A stretch of DNA of 64,000 nt, taken from positions 124,001-188,000 of the forward strand of contig CAZIFA010000002.1 in NCBI GenBank assembly GCA_964539025.1, written 5' to 3'. A program made the position numbers and the translations under genes. The DNA is from Micavibrio_A sp964539025 (GTDB lineage: Bacteria > Pseudomonadota > Alphaproteobacteria > Micavibrionales > Micavibrionaceae). Below the pieces are notes generated by a model. It ran no database searches. It saw only the letters and a list, made by a program, of their open reading frames with translations, and had not been told where the DNA came from. Position 1 is the stretch's first letter; each line of letters opens with the position of its first letter. Of the stretch, positions 49,217-58,105 are shown piece after piece.

Positions 49217-49708
49217 ATGGCCGATACAATCATAGGCATTATGGGCCCCGGTTCGAACCCAACGGCAAAGGATTTGGAGAATGCCTACGCGCTGGGGAAA
49301 TATTGTGCGTCGAAAGGTTATGTTACCCTGACAGGCGGCGCCAAAATCGGCGTCATGAACGAAGCCCTTAAGGGCGCGAAAGAAGCGTACGGCAGAACTT
49401 TGGGCATTCTTTCTGTTGGCGATAAATCCCTCGCCTCGGATTACGCAGACATCGTTATCGTCACCGCTATGGGCAGCGCCCGGAACAATATCAATATCCT
49501 GACGAGCGATGTGGTCATTGCCTGTGGTCTCGAGGCCGGAAGTTTATCCGAAGTTGCCATGGCGTTGAAAGCAAACAAAAAGGTTATCCTCCTGACAGAA
49601 AACGCCAAGGGCGCAGATTTCCTGAAAGATTTGGGAAAAGAAAACCTTTTGGTCGCACATTCACCCGCGCAAGCGATCAAATATCTGGAACAAATTTTAA
49701 GGCCATGA
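49217..49708 (+). CDS. SLOG-fold protein (TIGR00725/LOG-like)
   Basis: A 163-residue Rossmann-like protein with IGIMGPGSNPTAKD, VTLTGGAKIGVMNEALKGAK and CGLEAGSLSEVAMALK, the features of the LSDAT/SLOG superfamily. Close relatives bind nucleotides, and the LOG subgroup hydrolyses cytokinin-type nucleotides. The classical PGGxGTxxE motif is replaced by GLEAGSLSE. Function unknown. It overlaps trpF by four bases. Confidence 0.8.
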   Translation: MADTIIGIMGPGSNPTAKDLENAYALGKYCASKGYVTLTGGAKIGVMNEALKGAKEAYGRTLGILSVGDKSLASDYADIVIVTAMGSARNNINILTSDVVIACGLEAGSLSEVAMALKANKKVILLTENAKGADFLKDLGKENLLVAHSPAQAIKYLEQILRP

Positions 49709-50325
49709 CAACACTGGTCAAAATCTGCGGACTGAACACACCAGAGAGCATGGAAGCTGCACTCGATGGTGATGCCGATTTTGTCGGAATTGTGTTTCAC
49801 CCAACATCGCCGCGTTATGTCGATATCGAAGTCGCCGCGTATCTTGCCAAATATGTTCCGGTTGGCGTCAAAATCGTCGGGCTGTTTGTCGATCCGGATG
49901 ATACGACTTTGCAAAAAACACTCAACGCCGTACGTCTCGACATGATCCAGCTTCACGGCCATGAAAATCCGGGACGGGTTAAAGAGATCAAACAAAAATT
50001 CGGCCTGCCTGTCATGAAAGCACTTTCGCTCTCCTCCAAATCCGACCTCACGCAAATCGATCACTATAAAGACGCCGACTGGATTTTGATCGACGCGCCG
50101 GGCGGCGGCGGCACGGGCAGGGTGTTCGACTGGTCGTATCTCGACGGCTTCGAAAGCCCCAAACCATGGATGCTGGCAGGCGGTTTGACGGAATCAAATG
50201 TCGCGCAGGCCATATCCTTGCTCCGCCCGACCGCTATCGACGTCTCCAGCGGCGTTGAATCCTCACGCGGGGTCAAAGATGTTAATAAAATCAAAGCCTT
50301 TCTGAAAGCCGCCAAATGCACTTGA
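49705..50325 (+). CDS. trpF: Phosphoribosylanthranilate isomerase
   Basis: A 206-residue TIM barrel. Catalytic Cys in VKICGLN and Asp in LFVDPDD are present, as are QLHGHE, LIDAPGGGGTGRVFDWS and DVSSGVESSRGVKD. It starts in an ATGA overlap with the SLOG gene. A promoter-like pair overlapping the stop may give separate control to the next genes. Confidence 0.95.
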   Translation: MTTLVKICGLNTPESMEAALDGDADFVGIVFHPTSPRYVDIEVAAYLAKYVPVGVKIVGLFVDPDDTTLQKTLNAVRLDMIQLHGHENPGRVKEIKQKFGLPVMKALSLSSKSDLTQIDHYKDADWILIDAPGGGGTGRVFDWSYLDGFESPKPWMLAGGLTESNVAQAISLLRPTAIDVSSGVESSRGVKDVNKIKAFLKAAKCT

Positions 50326-50350
50326 CAATTTAACGGGCCTGTTTTTACAT
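50322..50350 (+). promoter_or_regulatory. Internal sigma-70 type promoter after trpF
   Basis: TTGACA (50322-50327), a 17-base spacer and TTACAT (50345-50350) overlap the trpF stop and precede the 50373 gene. Confidence 0.6.
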
Positions 50351-50372
50351 AGCTCAAGAATTGAGGTGTATA

Positions 50373-50861
50373 ATGCGTACAGATTTTGACAAAGCCAAAG
50401 ACACAGTTTCTTCCTTCCCGCAGTGCTGGACTAAACCCGCCGTTATTTTTAATCGTGAGACAATTGGCATCCTGGGCAATGAAATGCGCAGGGACATGGT
50501 GAAAGGTTTTTGCGCCTTCCTGAACGATCTGGAACAAAAAGGCGCAGACATTTTCATGATTTCAGGTGCCGAAGACCCGATGGTTCTCGCCGATTTCAGG
50601 AGAGACTTGGAGGATTTGAAAAAAAAGCACGGCCTGAGTTCGGCAGCAACGTTTGTCCGGACAGCGGATTTCGGGCAAAGAGAGATTGCCGTCTGCGCCT
50701 ATTCACGGCCCGAACAACTTGTCGATATGGGCATTCGTCTGGGTAAAAATACAGTCGTCTTCAAACCCCAGCATCCCTTGTTTGCCGTTGGTTTGAGCGC
50801 CCATTACGATTCCATGGACAAACCACCCGTGGTTCCGAAAGGCCATGCAAGCGGCCCGTAA
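50373..50861 (+). CDS. Hypothetical protein between trpF and trpB
   Basis: A 162-residue soluble protein; the start MRTDFDKAKD is chosen for the GAGGTG site five bases upstream. Segments such as KPAVIFNRETIGILGNEMRR and IFMISGAEDPMVLADF suggest an alpha/beta Rossmann-like fold, faintly HAD-like but with Asn where the nucleophile Asp would be. No function can be given. It interrupts the usual trpF-trpB neighbourhood. Confidence 0.65.
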   Translation: MRTDFDKAKDTVSSFPQCWTKPAVIFNRETIGILGNEMRRDMVKGFCAFLNDLEQKGADIFMISGAEDPMVLADFRRDLEDLKKKHGLSSAATFVRTADFGQREIAVCAYSRPEQLVDMGIRLGKNTVVFKPQHPLFAVGLSAHYDSMDKPPVVPKGHASGP

Positions 50862-50905
50862 AGAAAAACTAGCGCGGCGCGCGGCAACCCGCTAAAACCT
50901 TGCCC

Positions 50906-52120
50906 ATGAAAGCAAACCCTAATTCCTTCCGCTCCGGCCCGGACCAGCACGGCCATTTCGGTCCCTATGGTGGCCGCTATGTCGCCGAAACGCTGATGCC
51001 GCTCATCCTTGAGGTCGAAAAGGCGTTCTACGCCGCCCGCGAGGACCAAGCCTTCTGGGATGAATTCAACGCGCTCTGCAAGGATTACGTGGGCCGCCCC
51101 TCGCCGCTTTATCACGCCAAGAAAATCTCCTATGACCTTGGCGGTGCCAAAATCTACTTAAAGCGCGATGAGCTCAACCACACAGGCGCGCACAAAATCA
51201 ACCACTGCCTAGGGCAAATTCTTGTTGCAAAACGCATGGGCAAAACCCGCATCATCGCCGAAACCGGCGCGGGCCAGCACGGCGTGGCCACAGCCACCGT
51301 TTGTGCGCTATTCGACATTCCCTGCACGGTCTTTATGGGCGCCAAGGATATCGAGCGGCAAAAGCCCAACGTGTTCCGCATGAAATTGTTGGGTGCCGAA
51401 GTCGTGCCCGTCACCTCGGGCTCGCAAAGCCTCAAAGACGCGATCAATGAGGCGCTCCGTCACTGGGTCGCGCATGTTGATGACACCTATTACCTGATCG
51501 GCACCGTCAACGGCCCGCACCCCTATCCCGAAATGGTGCGGGATTTCCAGTCGATCATCGGCAAGGAAACACGCTGGCAGCTGCAAGAAAAAGAGGGCCG
51601 TCTGCCGGATTCGCTGGTCGCCTGCATCGGCGGCGGCAGCAATGCCATGGGCTTATTCCACCCGTTCTTAGACGACCCTTCGGTGCAGATGTTTGGGGTG
51701 GAAGCCGCCGGCCACGGTGTCGATACCGATATGCATGCTGCATCTTTAAATGGCGGCGCGCCCGCCGTGCTGCACGGGATGAAGTCTTACTTCCTGCAGG
51801 ACAATGACGGCCAAATCACCGAAGCGCATTCGATTTCGGCGGGCCTTGATTATCCCGGCATCGGCCCGGAACACGCCTGGCTGTTCGATCAGAAGCGTGT
51901 GAATTACGTTTCGGCCACCGATGAGGAAGCGCTCAAAGCCTTTCAATATTGCAGCAAAATGGAAGGGATTATTCCGGCTCTGGAATCCTCCCACGCGATT
52001 GCTTACGCCATGCGCAAAGCGCCGGAATTGCCCAAAGATCACTTAATGGTCGTCAATCTCTCTGGCCGCGGCGATAAGGATATTTTCACGGTCGCGGACA
52101 AACTCGGCGTAACAATATGA
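50906..52120 (+). CDS. trpB: Tryptophan synthase beta chain
   Basis: A 404-residue PLP enzyme joining indole and serine. The PLP Lys is in LNHTGAHKINHCLGQ, the glutamate in AETGAGQHGVATAT, and the phosphate-binding loop is CIGGGSNAMGLF. The ATG at 50906 is preferred to the TTG two codons upstream. It ends in an ATGA overlap with the GyrI-like gene. Confidence 0.97.
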   Translation: MKANPNSFRSGPDQHGHFGPYGGRYVAETLMPLILEVEKAFYAAREDQAFWDEFNALCKDYVGRPSPLYHAKKISYDLGGAKIYLKRDELNHTGAHKINHCLGQILVAKRMGKTRIIAETGAGQHGVATATVCALFDIPCTVFMGAKDIERQKPNVFRMKLLGAEVVPVTSGSQSLKDAINEALRHWVAHVDDTYYLIGTVNGPHPYPEMVRDFQSIIGKETRWQLQEKEGRLPDSLVACIGGGSNAMGLFHPFLDDPSVQMFGVEAAGHGVDTDMHAASLNGGAPAVLHGMKSYFLQDNDGQITEAHSISAGLDYPGIGPEHAWLFDQKRVNYVSATDEEALKAFQYCSKMEGIIPALESSHAIAYAMRKAPELPKDHLMVVNLSGRGDKDIFTVADKLGVTI

Positions 52121-52626
52121 GCAATAATATTTCTGGGACCAAAATGCTGCAGCAAACCGATTCTCAAAAACCTGAGGAATTGGGCGGTTTTCAGGTCGTC
52201 GGCATCACAATCCGCACAACAAATGCGGATGGAAATGCTGCACAAGACATCAACGCCCTGTGGCAGCGTTTCTTTGAACAAGCCGTGGGCGAAGCCATTC
52301 CCGCCAAGGACGGCGAGGCGCTTTACGCCATCTACCATTCCTATGACGGCGGCGCGGATCAGCCCTATTCCCTGACCATCGGCTGCCGCGTGAAAACGGA
52401 TGATTTCGCGCTGCCCGAAGGGCTGGATTCGGTCTTCGTCGAGGCTGGCGATTACATGATTTTTGCCGCCCAAGGCGAACAACCCAAGGCCCTGATCGAG
52501 ACATGGCAGGCGGTCTGGAAATCGGACCTGAACCGCACCTTCAAGACCGATGTCGAAATCTACGGCCCTCGCTTTTTCGAAGCAGGCTTGCATGAAATCC
52601 TTGTCTGCATCGGGGTAAAGGCCTAA
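52117..52626 (+). CDS. GyrI-like effector-binding domain protein
   Basis: A 169-residue stand-alone GyrI-like/AraC effector-binding (SHS2-type) domain. VVGITIRTTN, ALYAIYHSYDGG, VEAGDYMIFAAQGE and the C-terminal TDVEIYGPRF fit the family, including the Glu in VEIY that contacts ligands in relatives. It has no DNA-binding part. Coupled to trpB by overlap. It may bind a small cationic or aromatic molecule. Confidence 0.82.
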   Translation: MSNNISGTKMLQQTDSQKPEELGGFQVVGITIRTTNADGNAAQDINALWQRFFEQAVGEAIPAKDGEALYAIYHSYDGGADQPYSLTIGCRVKTDDFALPEGLDSVFVEAGDYMIFAAQGEQPKALIETWQAVWKSDLNRTFKTDVEIYGPRFFEAGLHEILVCIGVKA

Positions 52627-52666
52627 AAGGTATTTTTACATAGCATAACATAATAAGTTTGATCCC

Positions 52667-53239
52667 ATGTCCGATCTTCTAGAGCCGCTTATCCGTCATT
52701 ACAGCGATCTCCCCCGCGCCAAGGATATGTTCAATTTCGCGGCTGCTCTTCCGCCCTCACTGGAATTTGTGCAGGTCCCTATCAAGATTATCCCGCCTTC
52801 CAGAGTAAGAAACCTGCGCACAAAATTTAGGCTGGCCCCTTCTATAAAAAAGAATTTTTTTATATGGCTCGGCACCTCCTATGCCACCGAATTGCAGTCT
52901 ATGGGCATTCACCATTTCCAGATCGATGAGATGGTTTTGAACGGCCACCGTCCTAAGGACCCTTATGGCCAGCGGCTCGATTTTACGATCGACCATATTC
53001 TTAGCCTTTCATTGGGCGGGACAAACCAATTGCCCAACCTTTGCCTTCTGTCCGGTAAGATAAACCATTTGAAAAACATTCTGGAACACACGCAGATTGA
53101 AGATCCTAGGGGTGCTGCAAAAGATGGATTATTGACGACAATTATGCCAAGACTGACAGGCAATATACGCTGTCCCGTACCCTATATCGAAGGCGGCTAT
53201 CAGATCAGGATTGAAAACGCAGGACGACAACCGACATGA
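52667..53239 (+). CDS. HNH endonuclease-like protein within the trp genes
   Basis: A 190-residue protein with an HNH core DFTIDHILSLSLGGTNQLPN, followed by LLSGKINHLKN, that is the His, Asn and Asn/His positions of the superfamily. No CxxC zinc ribbon is present. The N-terminal 90 residues are unassigned. It sits between the trpB and trpA cistrons and overlaps the trpA start by four bases, so it is embedded in the operon rather than merely next to it. Confidence 0.75.
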   Translation: MSDLLEPLIRHYSDLPRAKDMFNFAAALPPSLEFVQVPIKIIPPSRVRNLRTKFRLAPSIKKNFFIWLGTSYATELQSMGIHHFQIDEMVLNGHRPKDPYGQRLDFTIDHILSLSLGGTNQLPNLCLLSGKINHLKNILEHTQIEDPRGAAKDGLLTTIMPRLTGNIRCPVPYIEGGYQIRIENAGRQPT

Positions 53240-54048
53240 ACCGCCTCGACGCCACATTCGCCAAACTCAAAGAACAAGGCCGCAAGGCCCTTGTCACCTA
53301 TGTCATGGCGGGCGATCCCAACCCCGATATGTCCATGGACATCGTCCACGCACTGGCCAAGAGCGCTGATATTATCGAGCTTGGCATGCCGTTTTCGGAC
53401 CCTATGGCCGACGGCCCGGCCATCCAGGCGGCGGGCCTTCGTGCGCTCGATCAGGGCGTGACGATGGTGAAAGTTTTGGAATTTGTGCAGCAATTTCGCA
53501 GCAAAAATTCTGACACACCAATTGTGCTGATGGGATATTTCAATCCGATCCTCAAATACGGAATCACAAAATTCATGAATGATTGCAAAGACTTGGGCGT
53601 TGACGGCCTGATCGTCGTCGATATCCCGCCAGAAGAAGGCAATGAGATCGTCCCCGAAGCGCAGCAAAATGACCTGCGTTTTATCCGCCTTCTTACCCCC
53701 ACCACGGACGAGGCGCGATTGAAGACTGTGCTCAAGGATGCCAGCGGATTCCTCTATTACGTTTCCATCGCCGGAATCACCGGCACGGCTTCCGCCGATC
53801 CTGCCAAAGTCGGCCAACATCTGACCCAGATCAAACGCGGCACAGACCTTCCCATCGTCGTCGGTTTTGGTATCAAAACGCCCGAAGACGCGCGCTCCAT
53901 GGCGTCCGTTGCGGACGGCGTTGTCGTCGGTTCCGCTCTCGTGCAAACCATCGCCGATAACATCAAAGATCCCAAACTCGCAGGAAAACTCGGCGAACAG
54001 GCGGCATCCTTGGCCGCCGCTCTCGGCCCCCGCAAGAACGCAGCTTAA
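53236..54048 (+). CDS. trpA: Tryptophan synthase alpha chain
   Basis: A 270-residue TIM barrel releasing indole from indole-glycerol phosphate. The catalytic Glu is in IELGMPFSDPMADGP and the Asp in LIVVDIPPEE. Loop 6 region SIAGITGTA and the phosphate site VGFGIKTPEDA are normal. Confidence 0.97.
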   Translation: MNRLDATFAKLKEQGRKALVTYVMAGDPNPDMSMDIVHALAKSADIIELGMPFSDPMADGPAIQAAGLRALDQGVTMVKVLEFVQQFRSKNSDTPIVLMGYFNPILKYGITKFMNDCKDLGVDGLIVVDIPPEEGNEIVPEAQQNDLRFIRLLTPTTDEARLKTVLKDASGFLYYVSIAGITGTASADPAKVGQHLTQIKRGTDLPIVVGFGIKTPEDARSMASVADGVVVGSALVQTIADNIKDPKLAGKLGEQAASLAAALGPRKNAA

Positions 54049-54049
54049 C

Positions 54050-54112
54050 CCCCTCTCCCAAGGGAGAGGACTTGCAGCCACGCCGGCCTTAAAGGCCTCC
54101 TCGCAATGACGA
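54050..54112. repeat. CCCTCTCCC-type palindrome, copy 2
   Basis: CCCTCTCCCAAGGGAGAGG is followed by a second palindrome GCCGGCCTTAAAGGCC and TCGCAATGACGA. It directly follows the trpA stop and resembles the right half of the element at 23495. Confidence 0.7.
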
Positions 54113-54248
54113 ATATCTATATAAATCAACATATTAACTGCCTTTCACCCTGCGGATAACCACCCTGCCATACCCCCTAATTCCTTGACTTCAAAGTCTT
54201 CTAGAGGCTAAATGCCCATCCGTTTAACCGCGTGAGGATCACCGCTTC

Positions 54249-55292
54249 ATGAACTGGCTGACCAACTTTATCCGCCCCCGCATCCGTTCGATCGTCGGCG
54301 AACAAAAGGACGTTCCGGACAATCTCTGGCAGAAATGCGAAGCCTGTGACGGCATGCTGTTCCACAAGGAACTCAAAGCCAACCTCAATGTCTGCTACCA
54401 TTGCGGCCACCATCTGGCTCTGGAGGTAAAAGAACGCCTCGCCCTGATGTTCGATGACGGCAAATATGAACGCATCGCCCTGCCCCGCGTCCCTTACGAC
54501 CCCCTGAAATTCAAAGATTCCAAAAAATACGTCGATCGCCTGAAAATCTCGCAAACCAAAACCAGAGAGGCCGACGCGATCCTGATTGCGCGGGGCACGA
54601 TCGGCGGCAAAAAGGCCGTCATCGCCGCTTTCGATTTCGCCTTTATGGGCGGTTCCATGGGAACGGCTGTGGGCGAAGGTATCGTCAAGGCGGCCGAAAC
54701 CGCCGTTAAAGACAATGCCGCGCTGATCGTCGTGCCGTCATCCGGCGGCGCGCGTATGCAAGAAGGCGCGTTCTCCTTGATGCAAATGCCCCGCACCATT
54801 ATCGCCGTGGATATGGTCAAGGAAGAGGGCCTGCCCTATATCGTGCTTCTGACCAACCCGACCACGGGGGGCGTGTCCGCCTCCTTCGCCATGGTCGGCG
54901 ATATTCACCTGGCCGAGCCCGGCGCGATGATCGGCTTTGCCGGTCGCCGGGTTATCGAAGAAACGGTCCGCGAAACCCTGCCCAAGGAATTCCAGACGGC
55001 CGAATACCTCCTCGATCACGGCATGGTCGATATGGTGGTCAAACGCAGCGATCTCAAAGACACGATCGCCCGCCTTCTCGACCTTCTGATGATCAGATCG
55101 CGCAACGATGATTCCAAATCCGGCGGATCGAAGCTTCTGGGCGGCGATGGCAAACTTGCCGCAAAACAGAACAAACAGGTCGCAGCCGGCACCGTTGCCA
55201 TGCTGAAGAAAAAAGCCGCCGCGAAGCTGGCCCAAAATCCGGCCAACGCGTCTTCGAATGCCAAACAAGCCAAAAAATCGGCGGCCCGCTAA
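54249..55292 (+). CDS. accD: Acetyl-CoA carboxylase carboxyltransferase subunit beta
   Basis: A 347-residue enzyme for malonyl-CoA formation. The zinc finger is C-x2-C...C-x2-C (KCEACDG and CYHCGHH). The crotonase-fold catalytic region has SGGARMQEG and GGVSASFAMVGD. The C-terminal 50 residues are Lys/Ala-rich. Neighbour of trpA and folC as usual. Confidence 0.96.
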   Translation: MNWLTNFIRPRIRSIVGEQKDVPDNLWQKCEACDGMLFHKELKANLNVCYHCGHHLALEVKERLALMFDDGKYERIALPRVPYDPLKFKDSKKYVDRLKISQTKTREADAILIARGTIGGKKAVIAAFDFAFMGGSMGTAVGEGIVKAAETAVKDNAALIVVPSSGGARMQEGAFSLMQMPRTIIAVDMVKEEGLPYIVLLTNPTTGGVSASFAMVGDIHLAEPGAMIGFAGRRVIEETVRETLPKEFQTAEYLLDHGMVDMVVKRSDLKDTIARLLDLLMIRSRNDDSKSGGSKLLGGDGKLAAKQNKQVAAGTVAMLKKKAAAKLAQNPANASSNAKQAKKSAAR

Positions 55293-56655
55293 GGTGGGTC
55301 AAAATCGGTTCACGGGTGCATCGACTGACCCGGTCATAGAGGCGCAACTTGAAGCGATACTCACCCACCTCTATAGCTTCTTTCACATCGAAATCGACCT
55401 CTCCCTGGACCGAACGTATCGTTTTCTAGAACGGCTCGGCAATCCCCATCTGCGCCTGCCCCCGGTGGTTCACGTGGCCGGAACCAATGGCAAAGGCTCA
55501 ACAATTGCAACGCTTCGCGCGCTTCTGGAAGCATCGGGTCAAACGGTTCATGTCTACACCTCACCGCATCTGGCCCACCCGACCGAACGAATCCGGCTGG
55601 CGGGTGAACCAATCGGGTCACAGGCGCTGATCGACGTTCTGACGGAGTGTATCGAAAGCAACCAAAATGAACCCATCACCTTCTTTGAAATATTCACCTG
55701 CGCCGCGTTTTTGGCGTTCAGCCGGGTCAAAGCGGACTGGTTGTTGCTCGAAACCGGGATGGGCGGGCGGCTCGACACTACCAACGTGATCGCAAAACCC
55801 GCCGCAACGATAATCACCACAATATCTTACGACCATATGAAGTTTCTGGGCGATACGCTGCCTCAAATCGCAGCAGAGAAAGCCGGGATCATGAAACCGG
55901 GCGTGCCTTGCGTGATCGGCCATCAGTTGGAAGAGGCGATTGAGGCCGGAATCATGGATGTCTTCCACAAAACATCCCAGAGCTTATCCCCAGCCGCCCC
56001 GCTCCTGATCGAAGGCGCAGACTGGTCCAGCGGCCCGCAATCGGGCCAGATGCTGTTTCGCTACAAAGAGGACTCTATTACGACGCCACCGCCCACGCTT
56101 GTTGGGAATCATCAATATTGGAACGCGGGCGCGGCGCTTGCCGCATTCCGGCTCATCGCACCGGATCATTTTACGCCCCAAATTATATCCACAGGATTGG
56201 CCAATATCGAATGGCCGGGACGGCTTCAGACTCTGGAAAAACACCCTTACAATGATTTGGTGCCGAACGGGTGGGAGATCGTCATCGATGGCGGGCATAA
56301 CGATTCCGCCGGGATGGTTCTGGCCCGGCAGATGGAAGAATGGAAGGCAACCGACCCTCGCCCACTCCACCTCATCATCGCCATGGTCAACCGCAAGGAC
56401 CCGGCCGCGTTTTTAAAACCTTTATTGCCCTATGTCCAAAGCCTGACCGCCACGCTCATCGAAGGTGAGGCCACAACCCATACCCCGGCCCAGTTGCACG
56501 ACGTTGCCAAGCAACTCGGCTTTAAGGAGACGTACACCGCCCCAACCGCTGGCGATGCCGTCCGGCAAATCGCCAAACGGGAAGGCGCGGCCAAAACCCG
56601 CATCTTGATCACCGGGTCCTTGTTCCTGATGGGGAATATTCTGAGGACAGGATAA
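55258..56655 (+). CDS. folC: Folylpolyglutamate/dihydrofolate synthase
   Basis: A 465-residue Mur-ligase-fold enzyme. The P-loop VAGTNGKGSTIATL, TSPHLAHPTERIRL, the Glu in LLETGMGGRLDTTN and the C-terminal DGGHNDSAGM are intact. From ATG 55258 it overlaps accD by 35 bases. A GTG at 55294, right after the accD stop, would give 453 residues and may be the true start; neither has a ribosome site. Confidence 0.94.
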   Translation: MPNKPKNRRPAKVGQNRFTGASTDPVIEAQLEAILTHLYSFFHIEIDLSLDRTYRFLERLGNPHLRLPPVVHVAGTNGKGSTIATLRALLEASGQTVHVYTSPHLAHPTERIRLAGEPIGSQALIDVLTECIESNQNEPITFFEIFTCAAFLAFSRVKADWLLLETGMGGRLDTTNVIAKPAATIITTISYDHMKFLGDTLPQIAAEKAGIMKPGVPCVIGHQLEEAIEAGIMDVFHKTSQSLSPAAPLLIEGADWSSGPQSGQMLFRYKEDSITTPPPTLVGNHQYWNAGAALAAFRLIAPDHFTPQIISTGLANIEWPGRLQTLEKHPYNDLVPNGWEIVIDGGHNDSAGMVLARQMEEWKATDPRPLHLIIAMVNRKDPAAFLKPLLPYVQSLTATLIEGEATTHTPAQLHDVAKQLGFKETYTAPTAGDAVRQIAKREGAAKTRILITGSLFLMGNILRTG

Positions 56656-56681
56656 ATAAAAAGCCGCCCGAAGGCGGCTCT
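56654..56681 (-). terminator. Intrinsic terminator of the 45-aa gene
   Basis: The stem GCCGCCTTCGGGCGGC (complement of 56663-56678) is followed on the minus strand by TTTTTATTT. The core is identical to the one at 56971. Confidence 0.9.
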
Positions 56682-56692
56682 AATAAATTTAC

Positions 56693-56830
56693 TTAACGTG
56701 CAAGACGCGGCGTGATTACGGCCGATTTCAGACGTTCTAGGCCCTGATCCATACCCGGGCTTGTTTGGCCGGCTTCATCAGCGGCTTGTTTCAGGGCAAA
56801 TTTCAATTGATTGCGCAGCTCTTTAGACAT
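56693..56830 (-). CDS. Small protein of 45 aa, sibling 1
   Basis: An ATG on the minus strand at 56830 opens a 45-residue frame beginning MSKELRNQLKFALKQAADEA and ending TPRLAR. The leader has GGGAGT eight bases upstream, a TTGACA/TATCGT promoter and a dedicated terminator. Predicted to be a single amphipathic helix with a basic tail. It shares an MS-x-K-E opening, length class and terminator with the gene at 57019. Function unknown. Confidence 0.75.
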   Translation of the reverse strand: MSKELRNQLKFALKQAADEAGQTSPGMDQGLERLKSAVITPRLAR

Positions 56831-56874
56831 GTAAACTCCCGAAAAATTTGGTTGGTTAATGATTTGTTAAGAAT

Positions 56875-56904
56875 ACGATAATCCTTTTCCATGCATTATG
56901 TCAA
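56875..56904 (-). promoter_or_regulatory. Promoter of sibling 1
   Basis: Minus-strand TTGACA (56899-56904), an 18-base spacer and TATCGT (56875-56880), about 45 bases before the ATG. Confidence 0.6.
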
Positions 56905-56970
56905 TATACATTTCTGTAATATTTCTGCGTTTTTTTAAAACAATATTGCGCGGTGTATTGGACGAGGCAA

Positions 56971-56997
56971 AATAAAAAGCCGCCCGAAGGCGGCTTT
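56971..56997 (-). terminator. Intrinsic terminator of the 54-aa gene
   Basis: The same GCCGCCTTCGGGCGGC stem (56979-56994) followed by TTTTTATT on the minus strand. Confidence 0.9.
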
Positions 56998-57018
56998 AAA
57001 TGTTTGAAAATATTATGA

Positions 57019-57183
57019 TTACGCCTTTGCCAGTTGGGGAGCGTCTTCACGCTTAGAAGCCGCAATTCTAGCAGCTGTATCATTAATAGCGTCCAAGCCT
57101 TCCTTAAGACTTTTACCTTCTGCCGCTGCTGCTGCCATATATCTCAGGGCAATTCTATTGGCGGTTTTTTCTTTATTAGACAT
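57019..57183 (-). CDS. Small protein of 54 aa, sibling 2
   Basis: A minus-strand frame from ATG 57183 to TAA 57019-57021, starting MSNKEKTANRIALRYMAAAA and ending APQLAKA. GAGGAGT lies seven bases upstream, and a TTGACG/TAAAGT promoter and a terminator delimit the unit. Ala/Lys-rich and probably helical. It appears to be a diverged copy of the 56693 gene. Function unknown; abundance as an mRNA is suggested by the promoter and ribosome site. Confidence 0.78.
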   Translation of the reverse strand: MSNKEKTANRIALRYMAAAAAEGKSLKEGLDAINDTAARIAASKREDAPQLAKA

Positions 57184-57221
57184 AGTGAACTCCTCAATAA
57201 GTTTGTAATTTAATAAGCAAG

Positions 57222-57250
57222 ACTTTATGTTTTCATAAGTGTTTCGTCAA
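57222..57250 (-). promoter_or_regulatory. Promoter of sibling 2
   Basis: Minus-strand TTGACG (57245-57250), a 17-base spacer and TAAAGT (57222-57227), about 40 bases before the ATG. Confidence 0.6.
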
Positions 57251-57403
57251 TAAATTTTTACATAACAAAAATGCGTTTTTTTGAAATATTGTTTCGCGCC
57301 CTATATTTATACTGTCAGCCCTCAAAATACCCCATTTGCGCCTTGAACTTGCTATGGTTGGCCTCTAAATCTTGGTTATAGTTCATAAATTTTGGGATTG
57401 CGC

Positions 57404-58105
57404 ATGACCCACCAGATCACCCTTATCGACGACGACCGGAACATCCTGACCTCCGTCTCCATGGCTCTGGAGGCCGAGGGTTTCGCCGTTAAAACCTTCT
57501 CGGACGGCGAGGAAGGCCTCAAGGGCGTAACGGCCACGCCACCCGATCTCGTGGTTCTCGACATAAAGATGCCGCGTATGGACGGGATGGAGGTTCTTTC
57601 GAAACTCCGCGAACAATCCTCGATCCCCGTCATATTCCTGACCTCCAAGGATGATGAGGTCGATGAGGTGATCGGTCTGCGCATGGGCGCGGACGATTAC
57701 ATTACCAAGCCGTTTTCCCAGCGTCTGCTGATCGAGCGCATCCGCGCGCTGCTCCGCCGTCAGGATTTGCTCAAACAAAAAGACGAACCGAACAAAGCCA
57801 AGGCCGAAAGAGTCCTTCGCGGCCATCTGGAACTGGACGATGCCCGCCACCTGTGCACTTGGAAGGGCGACCCCGTGAACTTGACCGTCACCGAATATCT
57901 GCTGGTCAAGGCGCTCGCCCAACGCCCCGGCCATGTAAAGAACAGGGATCAGTTGATCGACATGGCATATGGTGAGAATATCTACGTAGATGACAGAACC
58001 ATCGATTCCCACATCAAGCGCGTCCGCAAAAAATTCAAACAAGTGGACGACGACTTCAACCATATCGAAACCCTCTATGGAATTGGGTACCGGTATAAGG
58101 AATAG
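57404..58105 (+). CDS. chvI: OmpR-family response regulator ChvI
   Basis: A 233-residue regulator from MTHQITLIDDD. The receiver has IDDDR, phospho-Asp in VVLDIKMPRMDG, and Lys in ITKPFSQRL. The winged-helix DNA-binding domain (about 135-230) has LTVTEYLLVKALAQRPGHVK and HIETLYGIGYRYKE. With ChvG it would answer acid or envelope stress. The histidine kinase follows with overlap. Confidence 0.92.
   Translation: MTHQITLIDDDRNILTSVSMALEAEGFAVKTFSDGEEGLKGVTATPPDLVVLDIKMPRMDGMEVLSKLREQSSIPVIFLTSKDDEVDEVIGLRMGADDYITKPFSQRLLIERIRALLRRQDLLKQKDEPNKAKAERVLRGHLELDDARHLCTWKGDPVNLTVTEYLLVKALAQRPGHVKNRDQLIDMAYGENIYVDDRTIDSHIKRVRKKFKQVDDDFNHIETLYGIGYRYKE

Noticed and set aside
53200..54132. A 310-codon open frame antisense to trpA
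   Set aside because: trpA has all catalytic motifs; the antisense frame has no ribosome site and no known motif.
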